From CAZJYT01 sp964550325 (lineage in GTDB: Bacteria > Patescibacteriota > Minisyncoccia > Minisyncoccales > CAZJYT01), in assembly GCA_964550325.1 (NCBI GenBank), contig CAZJYT010000003.1, positions 1 to 41,422 of the forward strand: DNA of 41,422 nucleotides. The letters run 5' to 3'. The notes below the pieces were generated by a model. It was not told the DNA's origin, did not search any database, and was given only the letters and a program-made list of their open reading frames with translations. Position 1 is the stretch's first letter; every line of letters begins with the position of its first letter. Made by a program: the position numbers and the translations under genes. Below are positions 31,525-41,413 of the stretch, in pieces.

Positions 31525-32225
31525 ATTTTTTTAATTATTTTTTCTATTACTTTTAGATTCTTTTTCTGATTTTTTTGAATTTCTCTTAAGGTTAATGGTC
31601 TCTTACCTATGCCATGGGCATAATTATCAACAAAGGCTAAAGAGCAATAAGGCAGATTTAGTTCCTGGGCTAGGGTAGCTTCTTTTGCCATTGTCATGCC
31701 TACCAGGTCTCCAAAGTTTTTAATTAAATTAATTTCTGCTTTTGTCTCTAATCTTGGGCCCCTTGTCTGAAAATAAATACCCTTCCTTCTAAATTTTATT
31801 TTTAGCTCTTTTAAAATCTTTTCCAAAAATTTTCTTGCTTTCTCTGAAATTTCTGGTACAATGTGAAGACATTTTTTTTCAAAAAATGTGGGAGGAGAAA
31901 AATCAATACAGTCTGAGATTAAAACAATCTCGCCAGGCTTAATCTCATTTTTTAAAGAGCCTACTGAATTGAAGGCAATTATTAAATTTACGCCTTCTTT
32001 TTTAAAGGCAAAAAGATTGGCTTTGTGATTAATTTTGTGAGGAGGAATTTTATTTTTTCTTCCATGGCGAAACAAAAACAAAAAATTATCTCTCACCAGA
32101 ATTTCCACCGCTCCAAAAGGAGTTCTTACTATTTTTCTCTTTTTCTCTTTTAAAAAAGAAAACAGACCTAAACCCTGACCCAAGATTATTCCAATTTTAT
32201 TAAACCTTTTCCCACTCTTTTTCAT
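31509..32225 (-). CDS. mtnP: MTA/MTI phosphorylase (PNP-family, methylthioinosine type by key residue)
   Basis: This 238-residue protein is of the trimeric PNP/MTAP type: RHGRKNKIPPHKINHKANL (53-71), AFNSVGSL near 84-91, FQTRGPRLETKAEI, GMTMAKEATLAQEL. At the purine-binding end it reads VDNYAHG (199-205). In human MTAP this stretch is TDYD, where D220 holds the adenine amino edge; here Asn201 and Ala203 occupy the D220 and D222 positions. Asn at this site is the feature of phosphorylases that take 6-oxopurines, so methylthioinosine or inosine is the likely substrate. It overlaps ftsK by 26 bp and the deaminase by 16 bp. Confidence 0.8.
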   Translation of the reverse strand: MKKSGKRFNKIGIILGQGLGLFSFLKEKKRKIVRTPFGAVEILVRDNFLFLFRHGRKNKIPPHKINHKANLFAFKKEGVNLIIAFNSVGSLKNEIKPGEIVLISDCIDFSPPTFFEKKCLHIVPEISEKARKFLEKILKELKIKFRRKGIYFQTRGPRLETKAEINLIKNFGDLVGMTMAKEATLAQELNLPYCSLAFVDNYAHGIGKRPLTLREIQKNQKKNLKVIEKIIKKICLSS

Positions 32226-34416
32226 CTTCTCTTTCTGTGTTATTTATTAAAACCTCTCTTGGCTTTGCTCCATCAGGAGGACCGATAACCCTTCTCTCTT
32301 CTAACATATCCAATAATCTAGCCGCTCTGGCATAGCCAATTCTTAATTTTCTTTGTAAAAGAGAGGCAGAAGCCCTTTTTGCTTCAATCACAATTCTTTT
32401 AGCTTCTTCGTATAAAGGATCCTCTTCCTCCTCTAAATCAGAGAGAGAAAGAGCTTCAGACTCTTTAGGACCTTCTTTTAATATCTCTTCTGGAATTCGG
32501 TATAGCTCCTTTTCTTCTTTATAATTTGAGGCGAGGTATTCTACTACTCCCTTTATTTCTTTTTCTAAAATGTAGGGAGCCTGAATTCTTTGGGGTTTTG
32601 CTGATTCAGCTGAAAGGAAAAGGAAGTCTCCTCTTCCAATTAATTTTTCAGCTCCAGAAATATCTAAGATTGTTCTAGAATCAACCTGTGAGGCTACCTG
32701 AAAAGCTACTCTGGCTGTAATATTGGCTTTGATTAAACCAGTAATTACTTCTACAGAAGGCCTTTGGGTAGCGATTACCAAATGAATTCCTACCGCTCTT
32801 GCCATTTGAGCCAATCTCACAATCCCTGCCTCTATTTCTCGCCCTTTTGCTGCCATTAAATCTGCCAATTCATCAATTATTAAAACAATGTAAGGTAAAA
32901 CCTCTTCTTTCTTTCTTATCATTTTTTGATTATAAGTGGAGATATCTCTCGCTCTTGCCTGAGACAGCAGATTAAACCTTCTTTCCATTTCTGAAATTAG
33001 CCATTTTAAGACATTAATTGTCTTCTGGGGATCACAAATTACAGGACAAAGTAGGTGAGGAATTTCGTTATAAATCGGAAACTCTACTCTTTTGGGATCT
33101 ACTAAAATTAGCCTTAAAATCTCTGGGCTTGAGCCATAGGGATAGTGAGGGGTGGGAGGACGATAAAGTAAACTTAATAAGATACAATTTAAAAACAAGG
33201 TCTTACCGGTGCCAGTTGCTCCACCCACCAAGAGATGTGGCATCTTTGCCAAATTACTATAGATAGGGGTACCAGAAACATCTCTTCCTAAAACAATAGG
33301 AAGAGGAAACCAAGAGTTTTGAAAATTGGGATGGGCAATTAGCTCTCTTAATCTTACCCTTGCTCTTACTCTATTTGGAACCTCAATTCCAACCAGGGAT
33401 CTCCCGGGTATAGGAGCAACGATTCTAATTGGATGGCTAGCTAAGGCCAAGGCTAAATCATTAGATAGAACAGTAATTTTAGATAGTTTTATTCCTTCCG
33501 CAGGTTTTAAAGTATATTGAGTAACCGTAGGACCAATGTTTACCTCTCCCATTTCTACTGGGATGCCAAAATTCTGAAGAGTTTTTTTAATAATAAAAGA
33601 GTTCTCCCTAATATTTCCACTGGTGGGGGTTTCTTTCTCATTTTCCAATAAAGAGAGGGGGGGAGGGGAAAAAGAATACTTTTTAATCTTAACTACTGGT
33701 TTTAATTTTAGCTCGGGAGACTGGGATGGAGCAACTTGAGAAGGGGAAACAGGAGTCCTGATTGAACTCCGGGATATCTTGGTGGGAAGTTCTATTTTCT
33801 TTAGCTTTAATTTAGGAGAAGGAACACTTTTTGCTATTTTTTCTAAAATTGATTTTTCCTTCTTTGTTTCATTTTTTTCTAAAGTAAGCTTTTTTTCTTT
33901 TGAAGAGACAAAAAGTTTTTTCAAGATTAATCCACTTAAGATAATAAACACAAATGATAAAGCTGAGCTAACCCAAAACCCAAAGAGAGGAAGAAGAACT
34001 TTTGCATAAATAATTTCCCCCAAGATTCCTCCACTCCCTGGGTTAAAAGAGAGCTCTAATACTCCCGATACCCCAATAATAAAGAGACTAGAGGCTAAAA
34101 AAATGTTTGAAATATTCTCTCTTTTAAAAGAGATTATATATATTCCACTCAGGAAAAAGATTAATGGAAGAAAAAAAATAGTCCTCCCAATTAAAAAGTG
34201 GAAAAAGTTAAAAATGAGCTCCCCAGTTTTCCCAGCTAAATTGAAAAAACTCAAAAGAGAAACGAAGCCCAAGAAAAACAAAAAGGTGCCAAAAAGAAGA
34301 TTTTTAATTTCTTCAGAGAAGGAAATATTTTTAAATAAATGGGAGGGAAAAGAAAACTTGAAATTCCTCTCTCTTTTGGGCTTTCTCTTTTTATTCTTTC
34401 TTAAACGCCTCCTCAT
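32200..34416 (-). CDS. ftsK: DNA translocase FtsK/SpoIIIE
   Basis: FtsK pumps chromosomal DNA through the closing septum. The 738 residues have a basic start (RRRLRKNKKRKPKRER) and about four hydrophobic helices (45-175). A Pro/Ser-rich linker (to about 270) leads to the motor with Walker A VGGATGTGKTLFLN near 390, Walker B YIVLIIDELADL and IATQRPSVEVITG. A gamma winged-helix domain closes the protein (ASASLLQRKLRIGYARAARLL). Length is near the smaller SpoIIIE-type. ATG 34416 is chosen over GTG 34419 because the upstream promoter leaves only a few leader bases. It heads the purine-salvage operon. Confidence 0.95.
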   Translation of the reverse strand: MRRRLRKNKKRKPKRERNFKFSFPSHLFKNISFSEEIKNLLFGTFLFFLGFVSLLSFFNLAGKTGELIFNFFHFLIGRTIFFLPLIFFLSGIYIISFKRENISNIFLASSLFIIGVSGVLELSFNPGSGGILGEIIYAKVLLPLFGFWVSSALSFVFIILSGLILKKLFVSSKEKKLTLEKNETKKEKSILEKIAKSVPSPKLKLKKIELPTKISRSSIRTPVSPSQVAPSQSPELKLKPVVKIKKYSFSPPPLSLLENEKETPTSGNIRENSFIIKKTLQNFGIPVEMGEVNIGPTVTQYTLKPAEGIKLSKITVLSNDLALALASHPIRIVAPIPGRSLVGIEVPNRVRARVRLRELIAHPNFQNSWFPLPIVLGRDVSGTPIYSNLAKMPHLLVGGATGTGKTLFLNCILLSLLYRPPTPHYPYGSSPEILRLILVDPKRVEFPIYNEIPHLLCPVICDPQKTINVLKWLISEMERRFNLLSQARARDISTYNQKMIRKKEEVLPYIVLIIDELADLMAAKGREIEAGIVRLAQMARAVGIHLVIATQRPSVEVITGLIKANITARVAFQVASQVDSRTILDISGAEKLIGRGDFLFLSAESAKPQRIQAPYILEKEIKGVVEYLASNYKEEKELYRIPEEILKEGPKESEALSLSDLEEEEDPLYEEAKRIVIEAKRASASLLQRKLRIGYARAARLLDMLEERRVIGPPDGAKPREVLINNTEREDEKEWEKV

Positions 34417-34424
34417 CACTTTTT

Positions 34425-34452
34425 ATTTTAAATCTTTATCTATTAAAATCAA
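34425..34452 (-). promoter_or_regulatory. Promoter upstream of ftsK
   Basis: On the minus strand, TTGATT (34447-34452), 16 bp and TAAAAT (34425-34430) resemble sigma-70 boxes. The ATG at 34416 is eight bases past the -10 box, so the transcript would be leaderless, the same spacing as for the NIF3-family gene. Confidence 0.45.
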
Positions 34453-34521
34453 TAACTCCTCTTTTCAGCCAAGGGTTATCACATTTCTAAAATAGACTCA
34501 AGAAAGGGGTTAGAAGAGTAA

Positions 34522-37500
34522 TTATCTTCTAAAACCAGTTCCTGCAGGAATTAATTTACCAATTATTACATTTTCTTTTAAACCCATTAATTTATCTTCC
34601 TGGGCTTCTAAAGCTGCTTTGATAAGCACCCTTGAGGTTTCTTGAAAAGAGGCAGCTGATAAGAAAGAGTCAGTAGTTAGAGCAACCGTAGAGATTCCTA
34701 ATAAAATTGGATTAGCCTTTGGTAATTTACTTCCCTCTTTTTTTAATTTTTGAGTGACCTCGAAAAATTTTTGTTTAGAAACAATCTCTCCAGGAATGAA
34801 GTCTGAGTCTCCGGGATCTTTTACTTTTACTCGAGAAAACATTTGAGAAACCACTGTTTCTATATGTTGATCGTGAATACTGACGTCTTGAGCGGTATAA
34901 ATTTTTTGAATCTCCTTGATTATATATCTCTGGGTTGTTTCTTTTCCAGCGATTTTAAATAGCTCCTTAAGATTCAACTCTCCCTCACAAAGGGGTTGAC
35001 CAGGACTTACCCTCTCTCCTACCTTCACCAAGATTTCCAGACGGGGAGGTATTTTATACTCTATATTTCCCTTTTCTGTTCGGATTTTGATGGTTCTGTC
35101 TGGACTAATCTTTACTATCTCTCCTTTTACTTCTGAAATAATTGCTTTTTTCTTAGGAGGTTGAGCTTCAAATATTTCTTCTACCCGGGGTAATCCTACA
35201 GTAATATCTCCACCCCCCACTACTCCTCCTGTATGAAAGGTTCTCATTGTTAATTGGGTTCCTGGTTCCCCAATTGCCTGAGCAGCAATGATTCCTACCG
35301 CTGTTCCCAGGTTTACTAATTTATTCCTTGAGAGGTCCCAACCATAACATTTTTGACAAATCCCATAGATCGATTTACAGCTTAGGGGAGATCTTACCCT
35401 CACTTTTTCAATTTTAGCCTGTTTTATCTCTTCTGCCTTCTTCCAATCAATAATCTCACCTTTCTTTACTAAGATTTTTCCTTTTTTATCTTTTATATCT
35501 TCAAGAGATACCCTTCCCACTATTTTAAAGACAAAATCTTGGTTAATTTCTTTAGCATCTTCTAAATAAACATAGATTCCCTCTTTATCCCCACAATCTT
35601 CCTCTCTTATAATAAGAGAATGAGAGACATCAATTAATCTTCTGGTTAGATATCCCGCAGTAGAAGTTCTTAGGGCGGTATCAGCTGTTCCTTTCCTTGC
35701 ACCATGGGTAGAAATGAAATACTCCAAAATATTTAAACCCTCCTTGTAGGAACTTAAAACCGGTAATTCAATTATTTCTCCCATTGGATTAATCACCAAT
35801 CCTTTCATCCCTGCCATCTGAACAGGTTGGATCCAACTTCCCCTTGCTCCAGCATCAATCATGGTATAAACAGAACCATCTTTAGGTAGGATTTCTGGTA
35901 CTAATTTCTCAATTTCTAATTTCACTTCCATCCAAATATCAATTATTTTTTCTTTTCTCTCTTCTTTAGAAAGCAGACCCTTACTATAATATTCTTCAAT
36001 GGTTTTAATTTTTTCTTTTGCTCTTTCTAAAATTGAAGATTTCTGGGGAGGAGTAATTAGGTCTTTCCACCCCCAGGTGACCCCAGAGAATGTTGAATAT
36101 TCAAATCCTAAATCTTTAATTTTATCCAGAATTTCTTTTACCTTCTCAGGGGGATACTTCTCAATAATCCGAGCGACGATTTTCTCTAATTTCTTTTCTG
36201 TAATTTTTTCATTTTGAAAAGTAAAGTCATCCGGTAGAGCTTGATTAAAAATAATCCTTCCTAAAGAGGTCTCAATAAATTTTCCTTTCATTTTAACTTT
36301 TATTTTCTGATGAAGAGAAATCTGACCGGCTTCATAAGCTAAATTTACCTCTTCTGGTGTGCTAAAAGTTTTAATCTTCTTATTCTCACCTTTTTCTTCT
36401 ATTCTCGTTAGATAATAGCAACCTAAGACAATGTCTTGGTAGAGGGTAATAATAGGTATTCCTACCGCTGGTTTTAAAAGATTATGAATTGAAAGCATTA
36501 ATTCTTTAGCCTCTTTTTGAGCTTCCTTTGAAAGAGGTACAAAAACCGCCATTTGATCTCCATCAAAATCAGCATTATAAGCCTTACAAATCATTGGGTG
36601 GATCCTGATAGCATTTCCCTCAATTAAAATGGGATAAAAAGCTTGAATTCCCAATTTATGAAGGGTAGGGGCTCTATTTAGTAAAACTAACCTATCTTTC
36701 ACCACTCCCTCTAATATTTCCCAAACCTCATCTATTTCCTCATCAATTAGTCTGAGAGCCCCCCTTACATTATAGGCTAATCCCCTCTCTAAGATTTCTC
36801 TGATTACAAAAGGCTTAAATAACTCTAAAGCCATTCTTTTTGGAAGACCACATTGATCAAGCTTCAGCTCTGGCCCCACTACAATTACCGATCTTCCCGA
36901 ATAGTCTACCCTTTTTCCTAAAAGATTTTGACGAAATCTTCCTTGTTTTCCCTTCAACATATCTGCTAAAGATTTAAGCTGTCTCCGGCCTCCGGTAGAA
37001 GCCTTAGTCATTAAGGTTCCCCTTCTCATTCCATTATCAATTAATGTATCAACTGCCTCTTGAAGCATTCTTTTTTCATTGCGAATAATCACCTCAGGGG
37101 CATTTATTTCCAAGAGATATTTTAATCTATTATTTCTATTAATAACCCTCCGATAGAGATCATTTAAATCTGAAGAGGCATATCTCCCTCCATCTAATTG
37201 GATAGTTGGACGTAATTCTGGAGGCAAGACTGGAATTACAGTTAGGAACATCCATTCTGGTCTAATATTTGCCCGATATAAACTTCTAAAGAGTTTCAAT
37301 CTTCGACGAATTTTCTTTTGTTCTTCTTTTCCCGTGGTTTTCTTGAGTTCTTCTTTTAATTTTTCAATTTCCGATTTTAAATCAATTTTTTCAAAAATTT
37401 TTTTAATTGTTTCTGCACCTGTTCCCCCAGAGAAAACCATTCCATATTTCATTGACAATTCCCGATATTCTAACTCCGAAATAATTCTTAGAGGCTTAAT

Positions 37501-38073
37501 TGATAATACCTCTTCTCTTAATTGTGCCTTCTTTTTTTCTAATTTTTCTAGCTCTTCTTTTGAGGCTTTTTTTTCTTTAACCTCTGCACTTTTCTCTTTT
37601 ATCTCTTTTTTATACTTTTTTTCGATTTCTTCTAATATTTTCTTTTTCGCTTTCTCATCTACTTTGGTGATAATATAAGCAGAAAAATAAATAACCTTCT
37701 CTATTTGATTCTGGGGAAGATCCAAAATTAATGCCATTCTTGAAAAAACCCCTCTTAAAAACCAAATATGAGAAACTGGAGAAGCTAACTTAATGTGTCC
37801 CATTCTCTCTCTTCTCACCTCAGATTTTGTGATTTCCACCCCACATCTATCACAAATTATACCCCGATATCTTATCCCCCGGTATTTTCCACAAGCACAT
37901 TGATAATCTCTTTCAGGTCCAAAAATTCTCTCGCAAAATAGACCATCTTTCTCTGGCCTTTGGGTGCGGTAATTAATGGTTTCAGGGCTTGTTACCTCTC
38001 CATGGGACCAGCTTAAGATTTCCTCAGGAGAAGCTAATTTTATTCTTATACCTCTTAAATTTTGAACCTTCAT
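34522..38073 (-). CDS. rpoC: RNA polymerase beta' subunit
   Basis: This is the catalytic subunit of RNA polymerase, 1183 residues. The N-terminal zinc site reads CACGKYRGIRYRGIICDRCG (near 58-77). The double-psi-barrel active site NADFDGDQMAV lies near 499-509 (three Mg-binding Asp). The trigger loop is in the FHTGGVVGGGD region, and the second zinc site is CKSIYGICQKC. A Lys/Glu-rich coiled segment (about 147-190) lies in the clamp region. It follows rpoB by 6 bp, and ftsK follows with its own promoter. Full length, with no inteins or large lineage inserts that I can see. Confidence 0.98.
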   Translation of the reverse strand: MKVQNLRGIRIKLASPEEILSWSHGEVTSPETINYRTQRPEKDGLFCERIFGPERDYQCACGKYRGIRYRGIICDRCGVEITKSEVRRERMGHIKLASPVSHIWFLRGVFSRMALILDLPQNQIEKVIYFSAYIITKVDEKAKKKILEEIEKKYKKEIKEKSAEVKEKKASKEELEKLEKKKAQLREEVLSIKPLRIISELEYRELSMKYGMVFSGGTGAETIKKIFEKIDLKSEIEKLKEELKKTTGKEEQKKIRRRLKLFRSLYRANIRPEWMFLTVIPVLPPELRPTIQLDGGRYASSDLNDLYRRVINRNNRLKYLLEINAPEVIIRNEKRMLQEAVDTLIDNGMRRGTLMTKASTGGRRQLKSLADMLKGKQGRFRQNLLGKRVDYSGRSVIVVGPELKLDQCGLPKRMALELFKPFVIREILERGLAYNVRGALRLIDEEIDEVWEILEGVVKDRLVLLNRAPTLHKLGIQAFYPILIEGNAIRIHPMICKAYNADFDGDQMAVFVPLSKEAQKEAKELMLSIHNLLKPAVGIPIITLYQDIVLGCYYLTRIEEKGENKKIKTFSTPEEVNLAYEAGQISLHQKIKVKMKGKFIETSLGRIIFNQALPDDFTFQNEKITEKKLEKIVARIIEKYPPEKVKEILDKIKDLGFEYSTFSGVTWGWKDLITPPQKSSILERAKEKIKTIEEYYSKGLLSKEERKEKIIDIWMEVKLEIEKLVPEILPKDGSVYTMIDAGARGSWIQPVQMAGMKGLVINPMGEIIELPVLSSYKEGLNILEYFISTHGARKGTADTALRTSTAGYLTRRLIDVSHSLIIREEDCGDKEGIYVYLEDAKEINQDFVFKIVGRVSLEDIKDKKGKILVKKGEIIDWKKAEEIKQAKIEKVRVRSPLSCKSIYGICQKCYGWDLSRNKLVNLGTAVGIIAAQAIGEPGTQLTMRTFHTGGVVGGGDITVGLPRVEEIFEAQPPKKKAIISEVKGEIVKISPDRTIKIRTEKGNIEYKIPPRLEILVKVGERVSPGQPLCEGELNLKELFKIAGKETTQRYIIKEIQKIYTAQDVSIHDQHIETVVSQMFSRVKVKDPGDSDFIPGEIVSKQKFFEVTQKLKKEGSKLPKANPILLGISTVALTTDSFLSAASFQETSRVLIKAALEAQEDKLMGLKENVIIGKLIPAGTGFRR

Positions 38074-38079
38074 AGGGAT

Positions 38080-41000
38080 TTATTTTTTATTTTCTTTTTC
38101 TTTTACTATTTCTTCTTTAATCTCCGTTGCTAATCCTAAAGATTTTAACTCACAAACCAATAATTTAAAGGAGGCAGGAATATTAGGAGTTTTGATCTCT
38201 TCTCCCTTTAAAATACTATTGTAGGTCATTGCCCTCCCAGAGACATCATCAGATTTAATGGTTAACATTTCTTGGAGGGTGTAAGCTGCTCCATATCCTT
38301 CCAGAGCCCAAACCTCCATCTCTCCTAATCTTTGCCCTCCAAATTGGGCTTTTCCTCCTAAGGGTTGTTGTGTAATAAGAGAATAGGGACCAATACTTCT
38401 GGCATGAATTTTATCTTCTACCATATGAATCAGTTTCATTAAATAGATATAACCTACAGTAACTTTCTTAGGAAAGGGTAGGCCTGTTCTTCCATCATAT
38501 AAGGTTACTTTCCCATCCTCTGGTAATCCTGCTTTTTTTAATTCTTCTCTTATTTCATCTTCCTTGGCTCCAGCCAAAGCGGGAGAGACGGCAATGTAAT
38601 TCAATTTTTTTGCCGCCCATCCTAGATGAGTTTCTAAAATTTGTCCCAAATTCATTCTAGAAACTACTGATAAAGGGTTCAAAATAATATCCACTGGCGT
38701 CCCATCCTCCATAAAAGGCATATCTTCAATTGGTAAGACCTTGGAAATTACTCCTTTATTTCCGTGACGCCCGGCTAATTTATCTCCAGCCTGGATTTTT
38801 CTAATTTGGCCAATCTCTACTTCTATTCTTTTTATTACCCCAGGCTCCAATTTATCTCCTTTATCTCGGGAGAATAGTTTTACCCTGATTACCTTCCCCC
38901 TTTTTCCGTGTTCTAATCTTAAAGAGGTATCTTTTACCTCTTTTGCCTTCTCTCCAAAAATTACTCTTAGGAGCCTCTCTTCAATGGTAATTTCTCCTTC
39001 TCCCTTGGGAGAAATTTTTCCTACCAGGATATCATTTGCCTCTACCTCCGCTCCAATTCTAATTATTCCCTCTTCGTCTAAATTTTTTAGCTTTTCTTCT
39101 GAAACATTGGGGATATCGCTAGTAACTACTTCTGGGCCCAATTTTGTTTCCCTTACATTACAGATGAAATTTTCAATATGAAGAGAAGTGAAAACATCCT
39201 CTCTGACTAATCTTTCAGAGATTAAAACCGCATCTTCAAAGTTCCCTCCTCGCCATGGCATAAAAGCTACTAAAATATTTTTTCCTAAGGCTAAATAACC
39301 CCTATCGATAGCTACCCCATCAGCCAAGATTTGTCCCTTTTTTATTTTCTCCCCAACCCTTACCAAGGGTTTTTGATGTAAACAGGTGTATTGGTTAGTT
39401 CTAATAAAAGTTTTCAGTTTATAATTTCTAATTTTTTTATCTTGAGTTCTTATTTTGATATGAGTAGCATCAACAAATTCCACTACTCCATTGTCTTCTG
39501 AATAGAGGGGATATTTACAGTCCCTTGCTACTCTCTCTTCTATTCCTGTCATTACTAAGGGCATTTCAGGGTTTATTAATGGAACAGCTTGTCTCTGCAT
39601 ATTTGATCCCATAAGAGCCCTGTTGGCGTCATCATTTTGTAAAAAGGGAATGAGAGAGGTAGCTACTGAAATTGACTGATTGGGAGAAACATCAATGAAA
39701 TTAATTTCCTCCCTTTTAATCAATTTTGGCTCTCCTCCCACCCTTGCCTCTATCTCTTTTGGAATAATTTTTCCCTTCTCATCAATTGGAATATCTGCTG
39801 GAGCAATCTTATATCTTTCCTCTTCCTCTGCATTTAGATATTTAATCTTTCCAGTTACTCTTCCTTCTTTTACTTCAAAATAAGGAGTTTCAATAAATCC
39901 AAAAGAGTTTATTTTAGCAAAGCAAGCTAAATGCCCAACTAATCCAATATTGGGACCCTCTGGTGTTTGAATTGGACAGATTCTTCCATAGTGGGAGGGT
40001 TGAACATCTCTTACCTCAAATCCTGCTCTTTCTCTGGTGAGACCACCAGGACCGGTGGTAGTCAATCTTCTTTTGTGCTCCAATTCTGAAAGAGGATTTT
40101 GATTATCCATAAATTGGCAGATCTGAGAAGAAGTGAAGAATTCCTTAATTACTGCCATTAAGGGCCGGGGATTAATTAACTGAGAAGGAGTGATGGTAGG
40201 AATGTCTAAGGTTGACATTCTATCCTTAATAGTTCTTGCCATTCTCATAAACCCTACCCTTAATCTGTTTATTAATAATTCATTAAATGTTCTAACCCTA
40301 CGATTTCCTAAATGATCAATTTGGTCAGGTTTAGCATTAGGATCATTATTTAACCTTATAATCTCTCTTATTACCGCCACTACATCCTCAGTCCTTAACA
40401 CCCTATCATTCTTCTCTATCTGAAGCTCTCCCTTAGAAAGAGGTTTTTTTAATTCTGGAAGTCTTTGCCACATTCTCCATCTACCAACCTTAGAGAGATC
40501 GTATCTCTCAAAATTAAAAAACATGTTTCTTAATAATTCCCGACCACTTTCAGGGGTAGCTAATTCTCCTGGTTTTAAATGGCTATAAATTTCTACCAAA
40601 GCAGATTCTGGAGTTTTGGTAAGATCTCTTTTAAGGGTTTCTTCAACATATTTGATTTCTCCAACATCTACATCTTTGAATTTCTCTCTTATTTCTTCAT
40701 CTTTTAATCCAAATGCTTTTAATAAAGTAGTAAAAGGTACTTTCCTTTTTCTGTCAATTTTTACTCCAATCATTCCCGAGGGCTCTGTTTCAAATTCTAA
40801 CCAAGATCCTCTATTAGGAATGATTTTTGCTCCAAAGTATTTCTTCTCTCCGCTAATTACCATATTAAAAAAGGCTCCTGGAGAGCGAATTAATTGAGAG
40901 ATAGCAACACGTTCCACTCCGTTGATAATGAAGGTTCCCCTTTCTGTCATTAGAGGAAAGTCAGCGAGAAAAATCTCTTGTTCTTTAATCTCTTTTGTTT

Positions 41001-41286
41001 TTAAATTAACCAATCTTACCTTGGCTCTTAAGGGAGCCTCATAGCTGTCGTTGTTTATTTTAGCCTCTAACTCATCTTTGTATTTTGGATTTCCTAATTT
41101 ATATCCTAAAAAAAAGAGTTCCATTTCTTTTTCAGTATAGTCTCTAATAGGAGAGATTTCTTCAAATAATTCTTGGAGGTCTCTTTTCCACAATCTTTCC
41201 CAGCTTTCTTTTTGAACAGTAAGTAAATGGGGCAGAGAGAGGGTAATTTTTGATTTTGAGAAATCTTTAAAATTTATTTTTTTCAT
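38080..41286 (-). CDS. rpoB: RNA polymerase beta subunit
   Basis: This is the beta subunit, 1068 residues, starting at ATG 41286. Visible regions are the lobe and protrusion (ADFPLMTERGTFIINGVERV), the rifampicin-pocket region FFTSSQICQFMDN to HKRRLTTTGPGGLTRERAG, the flap and active-site part (HGNKGVISKVLPIEDMPF) and the clamp connector (QPLGGKAQFGGQRLGEMEVWALE). Compared with E. coli, position S531 is Thr and L533 is Thr. It is shorter than the E. coli protein because lineage insertions are missing. Transcribed from a consensus promoter at 41385-41413 with rpoC. Confidence 0.98.
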   Translation of the reverse strand: MKKINFKDFSKSKITLSLPHLLTVQKESWERLWKRDLQELFEEISPIRDYTEKEMELFFLGYKLGNPKYKDELEAKINNDSYEAPLRAKVRLVNLKTKEIKEQEIFLADFPLMTERGTFIINGVERVAISQLIRSPGAFFNMVISGEKKYFGAKIIPNRGSWLEFETEPSGMIGVKIDRKRKVPFTTLLKAFGLKDEEIREKFKDVDVGEIKYVEETLKRDLTKTPESALVEIYSHLKPGELATPESGRELLRNMFFNFERYDLSKVGRWRMWQRLPELKKPLSKGELQIEKNDRVLRTEDVVAVIREIIRLNNDPNAKPDQIDHLGNRRVRTFNELLINRLRVGFMRMARTIKDRMSTLDIPTITPSQLINPRPLMAVIKEFFTSSQICQFMDNQNPLSELEHKRRLTTTGPGGLTRERAGFEVRDVQPSHYGRICPIQTPEGPNIGLVGHLACFAKINSFGFIETPYFEVKEGRVTGKIKYLNAEEEERYKIAPADIPIDEKGKIIPKEIEARVGGEPKLIKREEINFIDVSPNQSISVATSLIPFLQNDDANRALMGSNMQRQAVPLINPEMPLVMTGIEERVARDCKYPLYSEDNGVVEFVDATHIKIRTQDKKIRNYKLKTFIRTNQYTCLHQKPLVRVGEKIKKGQILADGVAIDRGYLALGKNILVAFMPWRGGNFEDAVLISERLVREDVFTSLHIENFICNVRETKLGPEVVTSDIPNVSEEKLKNLDEEGIIRIGAEVEANDILVGKISPKGEGEITIEERLLRVIFGEKAKEVKDTSLRLEHGKRGKVIRVKLFSRDKGDKLEPGVIKRIEVEIGQIRKIQAGDKLAGRHGNKGVISKVLPIEDMPFMEDGTPVDIILNPLSVVSRMNLGQILETHLGWAAKKLNYIAVSPALAGAKEDEIREELKKAGLPEDGKVTLYDGRTGLPFPKKVTVGYIYLMKLIHMVEDKIHARSIGPYSLITQQPLGGKAQFGGQRLGEMEVWALEGYGAAYTLQEMLTIKSDDVSGRAMTYNSILKGEEIKTPNIPASFKLLVCELKSLGLATEIKEEIVKEKENKK

Positions 41287-41295
41287 ACAAAAACT

Positions 41296-41319
41296 AAAAA
41301 ACTTCTCTTTTAAAGAGAA
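41296..41319 (-). terminator. Terminator-like hairpin in the rpoB leader
   Basis: On the minus strand TTCTCTT and AAGAGAA (41313-41319 and 41303-41309 in plus coordinates) form a 7-bp stem with a TAA loop, then G and TTTTTT. It lies between the promoter and the ATG, ten bases from the latter, so it could be an attenuator; the stem is AT-rich and may be weak. Confidence 0.4.
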
Positions 41320-41384
41320 CTTTTGGATTTTTGGAATGTGACTCTTAAGCTAGTACAAAATTCATGTCTGTATTAGTAACTAAA

Positions 41385-41413
41385 ATTATATTTATAATTG
41401 CATAGGATGTCAA
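41385..41413 (-). promoter_or_regulatory. Consensus sigma-70 promoter for rpoBC
   Basis: On the minus strand TTGACA (41408-41413), exactly 17 bp, and TATAAT (41385-41390) are perfect matches to both boxes. The start would fall near 41378, giving a leader of about 90 nt before rpoB. Confidence 0.8.
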
